A stretch of 64,000 nucleotides of DNA from Rachycentron canadum (lineage: Eukaryota; Chordata; Actinopteri; Carangiformes; Rachycentridae): positions 11,414,904 to 11,478,903 of the forward strand of contig CM076658.1 in NCBI GenBank assembly GCA_038496675.1, given 5' to 3'. The translations under genes and the position numbers were made by a program. The notes below the pieces were generated by a model. It made no database searches. It was not told where the DNA came from and was given only the letters and a program-made list of their open reading frames with translations. This document shows positions 10,914 through 21,814 of this stretch, piece after piece; positions within the stretch are counted from its first letter, which is position 1; each line of letters begins with the position of its first letter.

Positions 10914-13743
10914 GTGTCTGTGCTTACTGCAGGTGATGCCTTTAATTGCTCTCATAAGGGCCCCCAGAGTGAATAGTAGTTGTCAGCAGAGGAGAAAGTG
11001 ACACGTATTGATTTGAAAATGGGGGCTGGGTCTCATTAAGCCCTTACCCCAACAAAATGCCACGCTCTCATTTTTTCCTCAAAATTGAGGCCCAGCCACA
11101 AGCCCAGCTATGGTCTTCTGTCAGCATCTGCTGCGCTTCCTCTGAATGTCCCTGGGGATGAGGCACCCTACTGTATATTCTCTACATAATATCACTGAAA
11201 CCTCAGTGCACAAAACACACTAAGCAGACAGTGACAGGGCATAACGCTGTCATAAAGGTTAATCCACAGCTAAGGTGTATGCATAATTGCATAATGTCAA
11301 CACAGTTCACAGATGATCTCTGCTGCAGACTTCACAACTTGTCTGCCATGTTTAAAGTGACTGAAGGTGAAATAATGTATTCTATTAATTTTTGACCTTA
11401 GAAACAAGTCACAACTTTGAGTAGTTGTTCTGGAGCTTTCCATTGTATCACATGATCTTCATCAACATAGTCATCAGGAAGATTATGATACAACTGAAAG
11501 CTATCGAACAGCTACTGAATGGACCTTATTGTAAGGCTGTTCAAAGGTCAAAAATCTGAACTTTTATGCCAAAATGGTAAAATGGAAAGTAGCAATAGGT
11601 CAAACTGCAAAGGTTGAGGAAGACGTACAATCAAAAGCTCCTGAGAAGCTTTTTAAAGGACCTTGTGGTGAGATTTTTTTTGTCGATCAAAATAAAGATT
11701 TTCAATGTGTGATCCAATAAAATCTGTGGAACTGCAACTACACCCCACCACAGTCAGTTCTTACTCACATTAATATATCAAACTATGGTGGTGGCATGAG
11801 ATACTTTCACTTACTTTTCACTGTGAATATAAATGTTTTTAAAATGCATCTAGAAATATGCAGATAGCAGAAGCTCTCTCCTTCTTTGTGCATTTTTTTA
11901 TCATGGTTGTTAGCTAAACCCCTGAGACAGCTGAACAGAACAGATGATTTTTGTAAGGCTAACTGTGGTTTTGAGTGATACACCTGTCTCCGTGATCATT
12001 ACATCAAGTGTCTGAATCACCAACAGACAGCCACATCATTGCATCATTTAGTGAGCACTGTTAAATCATGACACAAAGCAGCTGCAACAATCAAGAGCTA
12101 ATTCCCAATTAAATTCTTGTCATGCTGCTGATTCCCTCTGTACATCGCAGACTATCTTGAGGTAGTGAACAAGCTGGTGTATAGAATCAAGGGGACCTAC
12201 TGGAAAAAGACTTCATTTGTTGCTATCTTTGCAGCGAAACAAATTAAAAGAGATAAATATAATAGATAACCTTCCTTTGAGTTGAACTTGGCTTTAAGAT
12301 TATAAAGCATCAGGGAAATGAAATGCTGAACCCTTCCACCTGTGAAGGCTTTGTTATCATAGCAAGTGGACACTTTAAAACAGAGGAACAATGAACAGAA
12401 GGGTTGGAGCGGTTAACTGTCCGCCTCATCAAGCAGCGGCCTCTTCACTTTGCGTTTCAAACAGGCCCCATTTCTCAAATCAGCTCCCTTTCTCCTCTGA
12501 GAGCTCTCCTGCGGACACAAGCTGGGCTCCAACACAGCATACCAGAGCGTGGCACATGTTCAGTGGAGCACCAAGCCTCCGCCTGTCCCTCATGAAACAT
12601 TCATGACTAGGGCCGACGGAAAAGCTGTGATGTCAGAGATTCCAGTTTCGGTGTCCTGTTTCTGCACGGCCACAGTGACACAGCAGCTCAGTGAGGTGAG
12701 GAGGGCCGGGGGCTTAAGATGGCTCGCTGCAGAGGTTAAGTTTAAACACTTGTCCTGTGAACTGAGTATCTCATTGTTTACTATGTCTCTGCAAGGTTTT
12801 TATTTACCAACTTGGGAATTAGGACTGCACTCTCTTAGCTGAGATCAAATCAGTCAATAAGGTCTTTAAGAGTTTATAGTAAATTAGATTTTAGACAATT
12901 GCTCTGTGTGTCTAAATTCATCTGCAAAGCAAAAACAGAGAAACAATTTGACTAATTTAACTAACCACCAAGGCAAAGCATTCCCATGAATATAAAGATG
13001 GAAAAACACTTTAGAGATTAAGCCTTTTTTTAACCATGTATTAGAAGCTCTCTGCTAATTTTAGAAACTGGTTGTCAGTGTTGTTTGACGTACGGTTAGA
13101 GGGTGGTCATCACAGCTTATTAATTACTTGAATGAGCAACAATTAGACTGTCAGGGGATTGAATGGGATTCTGGCACGTCAGAAATTTTACATCTTACAC
13201 CACCTTTCTGTTTTTGTCAACATTTTTGAGGGTATGATTGCACTGGAAAAATATTAATTGTCAATGGACAAAACTAATCAAGAGTTCTGCACCCTGACAG
13301 TTTGATCGGTCTGTAAAGTGTGAACACTTGAGTATTTCTATTTTTGGCTGAAAATATTTTACTTTTTCTTCCACTGCGTTTATCTGACATGTGTTTACAA
13401 ACACAAACATACAATACTAAGATGCATTAAAACACAATCTGAAACTAGACAATAATACAAAACTGCTTACAAAAAAACTTTTAACCACCAAAGAAGCTGA
13501 TTTTGTAGAAATGACTAGTTGCTAGTGACTATAATGTTAAAAAAAAAAGTTAATTCCTCAATATATTACTTCAGCTAAAATAACCTCATACCTACAAACT
13601 GTTTCCACATGGATTTTCTCCTTCTTGGCCTAAAAAATTACCTGTCGGCTGTCGCGCTGAGAGGAAGAAGAGGAGGAAGCGCTCTTGTGAACTGGTGTGG
13701 AGGTCTTGTTGACTGTTGTACCACTCCTGTCCTCAGAGCTCAT
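736..13743 (-). CDS. osbpl6: Oxysterol-binding protein-like 6 (ORP6), 5' part of the gene
   Basis: Lipid-transfer protein of the OSBP family. Its PH domain targets phosphoinositide membranes, and the family moves sterols or phosphoinositides at ER contact sites. Joined minus-strand exons: 13743-13642, 5852-5730, 5345-5292, 4707-4594, 4504-4334, 2722-2551, 2366-2263, 1763-1671, 904-736. All have GT-AG borders and compatible phases, giving 367 codons here. Residues 1-34 are Ser-rich (KTSTPVHKSASS). The PH domain spans about 58-157 (KRKWPLKGWHKRFFVLDNG, then GSIDVGLSVMSIKK). A Ser/Pro linker follows, then the helical LARCQSNLTEL and LQRTQSAPNFTDMQ segments and MSPVRLHSSNPNLCAE. As I recall human OSBPL6, these match it better than OSBPL3 or OSBPL7. 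The human segment of about 30 residues between exon 1 (RDSRQ) and EADSWEIIEG was not found; the phases allow direct joining. The FFAT motif and sterol-binding domain lie beyond position 1. Confidence 0.95.
905..1670. other. osbpl6 intron, nothing further recognised
   Basis: AT-rich intron between the exons at 1671-1763 and 736-904. A 63-codon frame near 1423-1614 has no recognisable motif. No repeat or conserved element was identified. Confidence 0.6.
1671..1763 (-). CDS. osbpl6: osbpl6 exon, basic linker (31 codons)
   Basis: Encodes INCVELSKKEKRLNRRWRTK and then SVGKDAKFQLQ, the same length as the human segment. The acceptor cacaaag is weak: the nearest bases are not pyrimidines. A competing tgtgtag 13 bases into the exon would shift the frame. 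Donor CAG|gtaccg. Confidence 0.9.
2082..2122. repeat. (AC)20 microsatellite
   Basis: Pure AC dinucleotides in an osbpl6 intron. Read as RNA from the minus strand this is a UG repeat, about 140 bases downstream of the 5' splice site at 2263. Confidence 0.97.
2263..2366 (-). CDS. osbpl6: osbpl6 exon, helical linker (2 bases plus 34 codons)
   Basis: Completes a Glu codon with the preceding exon and encodes LARCQSNLTELSRLLQSLEI and then LQRTQSAPNFTDMQ. Acceptor attttcag, donor CAG|gtaaaa. The reading frame is only recovered by splicing. Confidence 0.95.
2551..2722 (-). CDS. osbpl6: osbpl6 exon, Ser/Pro linker (57 codons plus 1 base)
   Basis: Encodes a low-complexity Pro/Ser/Asn stretch and then NGQSKVVAWLQESEEMDKCA, which matches human OSBPL6. 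It ends in phase 1 with donor G|gtaagt. Acceptor gtttag. Confidence 0.95.
2723..4333. other. osbpl6 intron with poly-C/poly-A tract and repeat debris
   Basis: A 1.6-kb intron. Positions 3106-3137 are an 18-base C run joined to a 14-base A run. Positions 3139-3185 (TTTGGCATTTTTGCTTGAT) resemble one end of the dispersed repeat seen whole at 14268-14605. No coding potential is recognised. Confidence 0.6.
4334..4504 (-). CDS. osbpl6: osbpl6 exon, end of PH domain and linker (57 codons)
   Basis: Encodes VKSQEIFDAWVSKLRHHRLY, the C-terminal PH helix, then RQNEIVRSPRDA and a Pro-rich linker ending VVHEPK. Acceptor ctttag, donor AAG|gtgagt. Confidence 0.96.
4594..4707 (-). CDS. osbpl6: osbpl6 exon, PH domain (38 codons)
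   Basis: Encodes IQKGKLHGSIDVGLSVMSI followed by KKRARRIDLDTEEHIYHLK. This is the most conserved part of the ORP3/6/7 PH domain. Acceptor gattaag, donor AAG|gtaacg. Confidence 0.97.
4708..5291. other. osbpl6 intron with (TA)n and AATCAG repeats
   Basis: (TA)11 lies at 4879-4900. AGAATC units at about 5066-5088, followed by TACTTTGG, look like the tail of a fish retroposon. Nothing else is recognised. Confidence 0.6.
5292..5345 (-). CDS. osbpl6: osbpl6 exon, PH domain (18 codons)
   Basis: A 54-base exon encoding RFFVLDNGILKYSKSPID, the second and third strands of the PH domain. Acceptor ctctgcag, donor GAT|gtaagt. It is missed by ORF prediction because it is so short. Confidence 0.95.
5730..5852 (-). 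CDS. osbpl6: osbpl6 exon, start of the PH domain (41 codons)
   Basis: Phase 0 at both ends. It encodes EADSWEIIEGLKIGQ and then the opening strand of the PH domain, HEGFMLKKRKWPLKGWHK. Acceptor ctctag, donor AAG|gtaagg. Confidence 0.95.
9050..9165 (-). repeat. Fragment of dispersed teleost repeat (same family as 14268-14605)
   Basis: Ends in AAAATAATTATTAGCTGCAG and CCCT, the inverted form of the end of the repeat at 14268. Diverged and truncated. Confidence 0.6.
10879..10911. repeat. (TG)16 microsatellite
   Basis: Pure TG dinucleotides within the large osbpl6 intron. Confidence 0.97.
11421..11516. repeat. Imperfect foldback element
   Basis: The left arm 11421-11460 (GTAGTTGTTC, AGCTTTCCATTGTATCA, ATCTTC) pairs with the right arm 11478-11516 (GAAGAT, TGATACAACTGAAAGCT, GAACAGCTAC) around a loop of about 17 bases. 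The form suggests a palindromic MITE-like repeat; the family is not identified. Confidence 0.65.
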
Positions 13744-13891
13744 GGTGCGGCCGTGGGGCCCTCGCTGGTAATGTTGGTGGTAAGACATGGTGGGCACTGA
13801 CCAGTTGGTTCTGTGTACCTCCCTCAGCACTGAGCCCCGCAGATCAGGAGCATCCTCTGACACGTCCTCACGCTCACTGTTTGCTGCTCAT
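13642..13891 (-). CDS. osbpl6: osbpl6 first coding exon (5' UTR plus residues 1-34)
   Basis: The acceptor tttttcag lies just above 13891 and the donor CAG|gtaat is at 13642/13641. The start aligned with human OSBPL6 is ATG 13743-13741 (MSSEDRSG). A second in-frame ATG at 13788-13786 (MSYHQHYQ, context CCCACC) would add 15 residues. The first bases of the exon, ATG at 13891, form a five-codon uORF ending in TGA. The coding part ends SSQRDSRQ. Confidence 0.88.
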
Positions 13892-14267
13892 CTGAAAAAC
13901 AAAAGTCGAGAATCACATCCACTTTGTCTCACTTATTTCTCTTGTCTGTTGCCAACACTGAGCCATACTGTCATTGATCAAACACTTAGTCGTGTTTATT
14001 CCTGTTAGAAATGAATGCTTGGGCTTTTCCTAGGATTAAGAACTGTCCGCAAACAGTTTCAGTATATAACCCACAGATGCTCAGTATAGACACCGTGAGC
14101 TGTTCTTTGAAGCATGGGTTTTTAACATTCTTCTCATTACATGTGCATTACTGGATAAACCTTTCATTATGTTTGCTATGAGACTGGTGCCACTCAGGAT
14201 TATCCAACACACTGCATTCGTGTTCACGGAGGTGTGTACCAAATAATCTCAAACACAAACTAAACCT

Positions 14268-14605
14268 ATTTTAAGGCTGCATGTAACAACTATTTTGATT
14301 ATCAATGAATCTGCTGATTATTTTTTCAATTAATAAACTAATCATTATCTGGTCAACAAAATAATTTGGTCAACAAAATGTACAAAAAAAAAGGATTTGA
14401 AAAAAAAAAGACCAATCCCAACTTTCCAGTGCCCATGGTGAGATCTTCAAATGTCGCTGTTGTTGTTACTCTCATCAATATCAACAAACAGGATGTCCTC
14501 CCATTTGAAAGGCTGAAACCTGAGAAACTGTGGCATTTTAGTTGACAATTATTCTTCTGTTAATCAAAAAATCAATGAACTAATCATTTCCTTGAGCCTC
14601 TAACT
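14268..14605 (+). repeat. Dispersed teleost repeat, near full-length copy
   Basis: Begins GGCTGCATGTAACAACTATT and ends AATCAATGAACTAATCATTT plus CCTTGAGCCTC, so the two ends are roughly inverted copies. The interior (AAATGTCGCTG, GAAAGGCTGAAACCTGAGAA) matches a very common, unclassified fish repeat with AATCG-rich ends that I recognise from memory. Other copies or fragments in this window lie near 3139, 9050, 15630, 23335, 43885 and 60343. Confidence 0.7.
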
Positions 14606-15629
14606 GTGTCCATTCACTTACTTCAATTCAACAGAAAACAGTAGATCTTTGTACATCAAGGCATTGAACTGTGTTTACAATTAGGAAATGAGGCCAATCA
14701 CTATGTCAATTTATGTCTATTGTCACTGCCTGCACTCTCCTAGATTGAGATCATCCCACAGGACTGCATAAATCCTTAAACATCCACTTACCACTGTGAT
14801 AATGATAGTAATTAATGAGGATACTAAATCGTTACTAGAAAGCATCTACAGCGCTACTAGTTGGGTCACAAACCAGTTTAAACAGACTTACACTAGCCAT
14901 TAAACGTGAGCCAAAGCTCCTACAAGAACATCCTCTGGTTTCAATATGAAACCCGAGTCAGTATCTGCAGGACCACAATTTGAATAAATGCATTTGTTTC
15001 AAAATGTCTGGTTAACCTTATGTTTAGATAGCGACGGGGAGTGCTCGTTTTCATCATTAGTAATGGCACTCCATAGCACTACCTGCTGTGGTGCTGTGTA
15101 ATAGTCTAAGCTCTCAGGAGGTTTCAGCACAGACAAAACATACATTGATTGCAAGGTTGTAGAAAACAAACAGATAAACAAACCCTGTCCAATTTAGAAA
15201 GACAACGACAAAGAAAGAGACAATTGGTGAGATACCAATGGTGTAATTGGACCTTTAAATAACACATTATTTCTGATCAAATACCTCAATGTCGATCAGG
15301 TGACTTGTGGGTATAAGATTCAGAAGATGCTGTATGGAGATACATGCTGAGTGGCAGATATTAGCAAAGTGGATATAATGAACACAAAGTAAGAGACGTT
15401 CACTTTTCATTACCTTTGCCTAGTGCAGCATGATAAACAAAGAAAACTATATCACATAATGCAGCCAGAAAATGATCTGATTTATAGAGCCCTTTAACAA
15501 TAAATCATGAATGGAAAAAAGCATTGTAGCACTGGTGTGGTCTGTTAACCTTGACCACAAAAAAAGTAAAGTACCTGATAGCAGAACAGTAGTATTTTCA
15601 ATGTTTGTGTAGTTTCTCTGTAATGATAT

Positions 15630-15890
15630 ATAATTATATGAAACAATTTGCTGATCAATCTGTTAGTTGAATCAATTAACTACATAAGTGATTAAATGTT
15701 ATTTATATTAATTTCTGAGGACTTCTAAATATATCTTCATTATAGCTTCTCAGTTTTTTGTCTGTTGTGATAGTGATCCTTTTGGACTCTTTGTTAGAAA
15801 AAATGCAGGCTGATAACATTACCTTGGGCTTTAGGAAATGTTGATGGGCATTTTGACATTTTGTATTGATAAATCACCAGATAAATAAAT
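15630..15890 (-). repeat. Dispersed teleost repeat, diverged copy in inverse orientation
   Basis: Runs from GCTGATCAATCTGTTAGTTG through ACCTTGGGCTTTAGGAAATG to TTTTGACATTTTGTATTGAT, the reverse of the element at 14268-14605. Confidence 0.65.
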
Positions 15891-15894
15891 AAAA

Positions 15895-16135
15895 GAAATT
15901 TAGAAGGGCACTCAGGGAGCGCACACCTCCGCCAAGGCCGAAGTCAAACACCAGACCAGAGATAAAAAATTCTTAGCAAATGATCTAGATGCCCCAAAAT
16001 TAATGGGTTTTTCCTTTGGCTCGTGTCCCATCTCTTCACCAAGATCGGTGCAAATCGGTTCAGCACATCTTATGTTATCCTGCTGACAAATACAGAGGCA
16101 TGGGTGAAAATATAATCATCTTGGTACAGGTAATA
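15895..16135. repeat. Dispersed teleost repeat ending in CCTCCGCCAAGG-type sequence
   Basis: Contains ACACCTCCGCCAAGGCCGAA, ACCAAGATCGGTGCAAATCGG and TTATCCTGCTGACAAATACA, in the order seen in a common non-LTR-type repeat of fish. Two related pieces in inverse orientation lie at 51865-52090 and 52160-52370. Assignment is from memory of the family. Confidence 0.65.
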
Positions 16136-19059
16136 ATCCTTAGCTGTAGCCCTAGTCATGGTAGCTACATTCACTAACAACATCAAGTCTCATATCAGGA
16201 CACAATATTAAATTGCATCCATTGTAAGTTCGACAAGATGTTTCAACAGGGCTTACACATCAGAGTGTTTTTGTTCATGGCCATTGTAAACAACTCTGGG
16301 GCTCCCTGTGGTTTTTGCTACAGGATGTATCGGTTAGACTCTCCCATGTGTCAGGGAAACTCCCTGAGTCCACGAGGCAGCTCTGCACACTTCAGCAGTA
16401 TCCACTCTCTCATGCAATGGTGCAGTATACTCACACACACTATCATCTATAATTCAGATCCTTTGACAACGTCATCATCCCTGCCCTGTCTTAAGCCAAC
16501 GAGGATCTAAGCTACTGTAAGACAAGATGCTAAGTCCATTCAGATAGTGTATGCCACTTAGCCTATTTAATAGATCCACTCTCCTTGACCTAATAAGGAA
16601 GCAGAAGTGGAGAGTACGTTCAGTTCAAACTTCACTGTTTTAATGCACTGTTGACGTTGACATTTATTGGGTATTAATGATATATAGGGCCAACTATTAT
16701 AAGTTAACATTACAGACTGGTGAAGTGAAAACTTTTCACTATTGTCACTTCCGCTTTTCCTTTTTTAACATATATTTTTATCACTGGCAATATGAATTGA
16801 ATGTTGTCACACTGCTCACTGCTCTTCGTGCAAAAAGTAGATCGTAGGTAGATAGATACTGTTGTGAGCAAAACAGAGGATTTGTAGTGTAAACCTACAG
16901 TGCCAAACATCACTAGCTCGGTAACCTTTTAGTTTACAAGCACATTAAAGTTTCTTCAAATATTACACACCCACGTGGAGCTGTATGTTTGACTCCTGCT
17001 CAGACAGACAGCAATGCTGCTCCATATGCAGTTAACATGTTGGTGAATGTCCATCCAGGACTTGATTAGCCATGAGCTTAAGCTTCTAAATCCAGTCACC
17101 ATGATTATGGTCCTCTAAGCAGGAGGAGAAGGCATGCCCTGCTAACTCGATGGTACAATGGCACTTCAGGAATACCTGGCCAAGACTCCAAGAACAATGT
17201 CAAACCTAATACTATGTTGTCTTTACATACTTGTGGTTGTTAAATAAGTCTCTGTGTTTATGTTTTGGTGTAAATAAAACATACTGTCAGGACAATAAGG
17301 TCTGATTCAGTCCTGTTACAATGGTCTAGTTTTAGGATCACACACTTGTAACAAGACTTGGAACATATTTTTACAAACATGTTATTATTTATTGGTTTTG
17401 GTTGGAGCTGTGAACACTCAAGTCCCAATCCAGAAAATAGATTATTCAAATCTTAATATCATATATGCTGCATAGATGATAAAAATTTTCTATTTTATAC
17501 CAATCTCTGATTTTTGTTTAAATCAAACAGAATGTATAGGATACTCAATACTGCACAAAGTCATTTTCTGAAAGTTTGACTGTGGCTGCAGTGCTTCAAT
17601 ATACTACTGGACATAGAGAGCCTTCAGTTACAAGAAGTAACAATGACACTAGTATGTAAAAGTCTGAGGAAAGGATGTTTCTCTAGACATTCTTATAATG
17701 CCTCAAGTTGGAGTTAAATGCCACCAAACATGAACATATTACATAAAAGCATTTGTGTGATATGGTAAAACTAGAGGGACTAGCTTATATAGTACAGTAC
17801 ATTATGATTTATTTTCATCAATAAATATCTATGTAAATTTTTTCACAAATACCAGCCTGCTTATATGTACCTCATGCATATATATGGACTGCATACAGTT
17901 TATTTGTGAGAAAAAAATATATATATACATACACACACACTCACACATAATGAAAAAAGGAAGTGTGAAAAGCTCTACTACTTTACTACTTATGTGCATT
18001 ATTTTACACTGATTAACAGAACTGCATTTCTGCTACATTTGTTTGTGCTGACGCATTAAAAACTGTAAGGAATTCTTTATGGAAATTCGATCTGCTTAAT
18101 TTCCTCCTAACCATTAACAGTTGTGTGGCTCCACTTCCAGGAAAGGTCTAGATGAGCATCCACACACATGAAACACATAAAGGTTCTGCCTGTCTCATTT
18201 CATGCTCCAGAAAAGCAACAACATTTAGGGAGACGGGTTTTCTAAATCAAAAATAATGATGAAAGCTATGAGAGTGAGGTCTTAGAGAAAGAATAATATG
18301 ACCTCTGGTGCCATCACGTGATTATATACCAGTGAATGTTTTTTTTGCACAATTTAAGATTCAAGGCCACACATTCACACAAGGTTCATTAAACTGGACT
18401 CTGGAGACTCTTAAAACAAGCTGAGTGAACAGCTCTAGTGATTGAGCATTAACAGAAGACAGGGGCTTCATCTGTATGTATTCTGTTGTCTATATTAACA
18501 GCATCTTTGTACCATATACCCAACCTACAGATTATTACAGTCATTATTACATCATTGTAGATATTTTTCTTGTCTTGTAAATGGAAATTTAAGGCTTTCT
18601 TCTGTTCAAAAAGTGGCTCTACAGACACCCAATTATGTGGTTATTGTTCTTTTGGTTGCCTGATTCCTCAGTAGAGTAAATTGTGCAAATGAATAGATTA
18701 ATGGTAATATTGCATACTAGGGCGACGGAATTTTAAATAAACCAAAAACTTCACTGGTTGTATATTAATACACTTTATTAAAGTGTAGGTTAAATGTTTG
18801 AGTTTCAGTAGATCATCATATTTGAGTACAAAATCTACAGGATGTCACTAAAAATCTAGTTCTTTAAATCTAGAAATGGTGAATATTTCATGAACTGACA
18901 GATTGGTCACAGATACAGTTACAGCACCTGTGATGATGTGAATAATCATTATTCTGCTATCGAGCCGAAAGTTGTGACAACCTTTATGAAGTTTGGCCTG
19001 GCTCTGATCATTCACCTGCAATAACAACAGTCTGCTCTACTGAAATGTCTTTGAACAAA

Positions 19060-19540
19060 ATGCTAAATTGCTACAGGGTCCATGGCTTTTTGCAGCTTTA
19101 AATTATCATTTTCACTATCTACTGCACCTTGTTGTTTGGCCTTGGTGTCTGGCTCTCTCTCTATTTGTGTTTCCACAGATCCACCGAAGCTCCATCTATC
19201 TCCACCAACCGCCCCCTGCATCACCCCCTTCCCCTTTTACCCCTGCTGTTAAACCGACCTGCTCTTCGCTCCCAGGAACCGGTCTACCACCCATTACCCC
19301 CATTAAGCTGCCTGACTCTCCCTGCCTTCCCTCCCACCAAAAACTGCCTTCATCAGCTCCTGACACCATTTCCATCAGTGCATATTCTGTATTGTTACCT
19401 GTTTTCTTGTCTGTATACAACATCAAAATGGGCTATACAAATAAAATTGCCTTGCCTTGCCTGTGACTTCAATGGGAGGTGGCAAGTGAAAAGTCAAATT
19501 TCTCCCCTAGGGATCAATAGAGTATCACAAATAAAGCAGT
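19060..19540 (+). mobile_element. 3' ends of decayed non-LTR retrotransposons
   Basis: The stretch to 19462 ends GGGCTATACAAATAAAATTG followed by CCTTGCCTTGCC, the short tandem tail typical of fish L2-like LINEs. A second tail, TTTCTCCCCTAGGGATCAAT at about 19499-19518, follows. The frames in between are Pro/Leu-rich and not convincing protein. Confidence 0.6.
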
Positions 19541-21483
19541 GACTGTCATCTGTCCTGATGTGGGTCAAGCCAAGAAGAGTGAAGCAGAACTTTCTGGGGA
19601 AAAGTTTAGAGGAGCCAAGTAATCCCTTGATCTGCGCGTCCTACTCTGTGAGATCTGAGAGGGGTGAGGAAAATAAACTTAAGATTTAGACACCCAGTGT
19701 GTCATGCAGCACCGCAGGACCCAAAGCCAAACAAACCAATGAAAAATATCAAAGAGAAAAGGTGAATCAGTAATCACTTTGCTGCTCCTTGTGCACACTA
19801 TACAACACAAACATTAATGGCATTACTCATCACAAACATGTAATACAATGAAGCATTATGGTAACTGTGCTTTAATAGGAGAGGAAAGACATTTAGGTTC
19901 ATGTTGTCACCACATCAAAACCACCCATAATATCACATTATCGACCAGCACTTCAACCAAGTTTGCTGATGTGATCTCCCCTCTATGTTGCATAATTAAA
20001 GTGGGCCAACAAAAGCAGACTCATGTCCCAAGATTATATTACAGGGTCTTTGAGGACAGCCATTGTCTGAATTTACAACTGGCTAATAATGCATATTGAT
20101 CAGCACCGCAGTGTTTTCACCATTTACCTGGATATACAATGGCAGGCTAAATGGATGACATCTTGAAACAGTTACCAGCTTTAAAATGGGCCTGTCCTTT
20201 TTTCTTTTTTTATAACAACATGAACTGGAAGGAGCCAGTTTATCCTGTGCTGCTCACATTACATCACCAAGGTAGAGCTGGGGGTCAAACTGCAATACTT
20301 TTGAAGTACTGCCTAACTTGTGCTCATATAGAAGACTATCAGAAACCAGACGTTGGCACTGAAGATCCAGTCAGTTGTTGCCTGGTGTAAACCCTCATTT
20401 CTTAACTTTACATTGTGTTTTATTTTTGTATCAAGACAATGCAAAATACTTACTACTACTAAGGCTTTACTTAGTTATGTGGTTTAAGAGATTATAAAGA
20501 AAACCTGTTTATACCTGTGTAGACTACAATAGAAAGTATCAATTTAGTATTGCAACAAAAAACAATTATCATGTTATATCATTTTTAATGATGTCAAGCA
20601 TTTTGCTTCCAGAAAACATAAGAAACAAAAACCAAATGCACTAATAACATAGACTGAGCTAGTGGCATGCTGGTGATTATTGAGAGCCAATAATTAAAGC
20701 AAACAGAAGGGACAGTTATAGGTGAGTCATGGTCCTTAAAACCATACATTAGTTATTGAATGTGTCAGCTAATTAAATGCATAAAATGAGTAATTATGTG
20801 TTCTCCTCCCTCCTGATAATATCTGTGACGTGGGGGGGGGGGACCATCTGAACCTAGGCATCAAAGTGAGGTTGGCATCAGCTTTATCCCCTCCCCTTTT
20901 ATCAAAGGATAAGGTGATTTCGTCTAAATGGGAAAGGGGACACCTTCAGGAGGAGGTTTCTTCAGGCCGAGCCAAGAAATATATCAGAGAATCAATCATC
21001 GCTGCTGATCAAAGCAATATCTATTCAAGAAAGCATTGCCAGGGATAAACCACAAATGCATCCAGCTTTCTAGCCCCCTCCGCTGCTCTTTAATTTATGT
21101 GAATCGCTGCTATTTTAAACAACTGCAAAGTCACTGGCTGACCTTCAGTTTGGAAACCAGGCAGGGTGATGTTGTGTGGCAATCTTCTAAGTGAGACAAG
21201 TTGGCTAACTTTCAATTAGTTGATATCTCAACATTGACACCAGAATGAGTGGCATACGGAAGATTATGTGTGGAGGTCACGTCCATTAATATTCCTCTAA
21301 AAAAATAAAAATAAAAATGATGACAGCTATGTAATAGGACGGTGGGTGAAGCCACGGGAGCTCAGTTAAAAGGTGAAAATGTCAGTGACGCATTACGTCT
21401 ACATCTTCAAAGTCAGGTACAGAGTTGGCTGCCAAGCTGTTTCATTACCCCCAACACTGCCTCCATGTTATGTGGGGGATGGA

Positions 21484-21510
21484 GGGGGACGGGGGAGGGG
21501 GGGGGGGGGG
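21484..21510 (+). repeat. G-rich tract with quadruplex potential
   Basis: Runs of five, five and fourteen or so G separated by one or two bases, about 300 bases inside the putative first intron of osbpl6. A further pure G run lies at 21878-21890 within the putative leader exon. Confidence 0.8.
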
Positions 21511-21814
21511 TCCTAGATGTGGATCATGTCTCTATGATGTTGGGACATGCATGTTTGGGTACATGCATCCCCGTGTCAGCCTGGCAGCAGCTAGCTGAGC
21601 GATGTGCTCACGTCTGACTGGTCCTCGGTGTTTCACTCAGGATGCAAATACAAAAGATGAGAGGCTGAGGTTTCGGTCTGAGCGACACCGAGGCAGTTGC
21701 TCTGCACCTTCGTTTAACGTAGCGGTGTTTATGACACGGTAGTTTCCCCTGTATAAGCGCGACTGACGCCGAGGTTGTCTTGAAAGAGAAGGAGGAAAAA
21801 GCTATTTTCCTTAC

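Larger units (their letters stand above)
5853..13641. other. Large osbpl6 intron (7.8 kb)
   Basis: Holds (AAT)n at 6591-6611, (TG)n at 10879-10911, repeat debris near 9050-9165, and a foldback at 11421-11516. A GC-richer block at 12391-12720 has no splice-compatible frame that I recognise. The human exon encoding about 30 residues between RDSRQ and EADSW should lie here if present. I searched both strands by eye and did not find it. Confidence 0.6.
13892..21814. other. osbpl6 leader intron (7.9 kb) with repeats
   Basis: If the leader exon at 21815 is right, this is the first intron. It holds the dispersed repeats at 14268-14605, 15630-15890 and 15895-16135, retroposon tails at 19060-19540, and G runs at 20832-20842 and 21484-21510. 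Open frames here are short and carry no recognisable domains. Confidence 0.55.

Noticed and set aside
13744..13863. osbpl6 start at 13863
   Set aside because: The codon there is GTG, not ATG. The frame is open but no conserved protein was recognised; the credible starts are 13788 and 13743.
19068..19542. Overlapping 130-codon frames rich in Pro and Leu
   Set aside because: They lie in the 3' tail of decayed retroposons and match no family.
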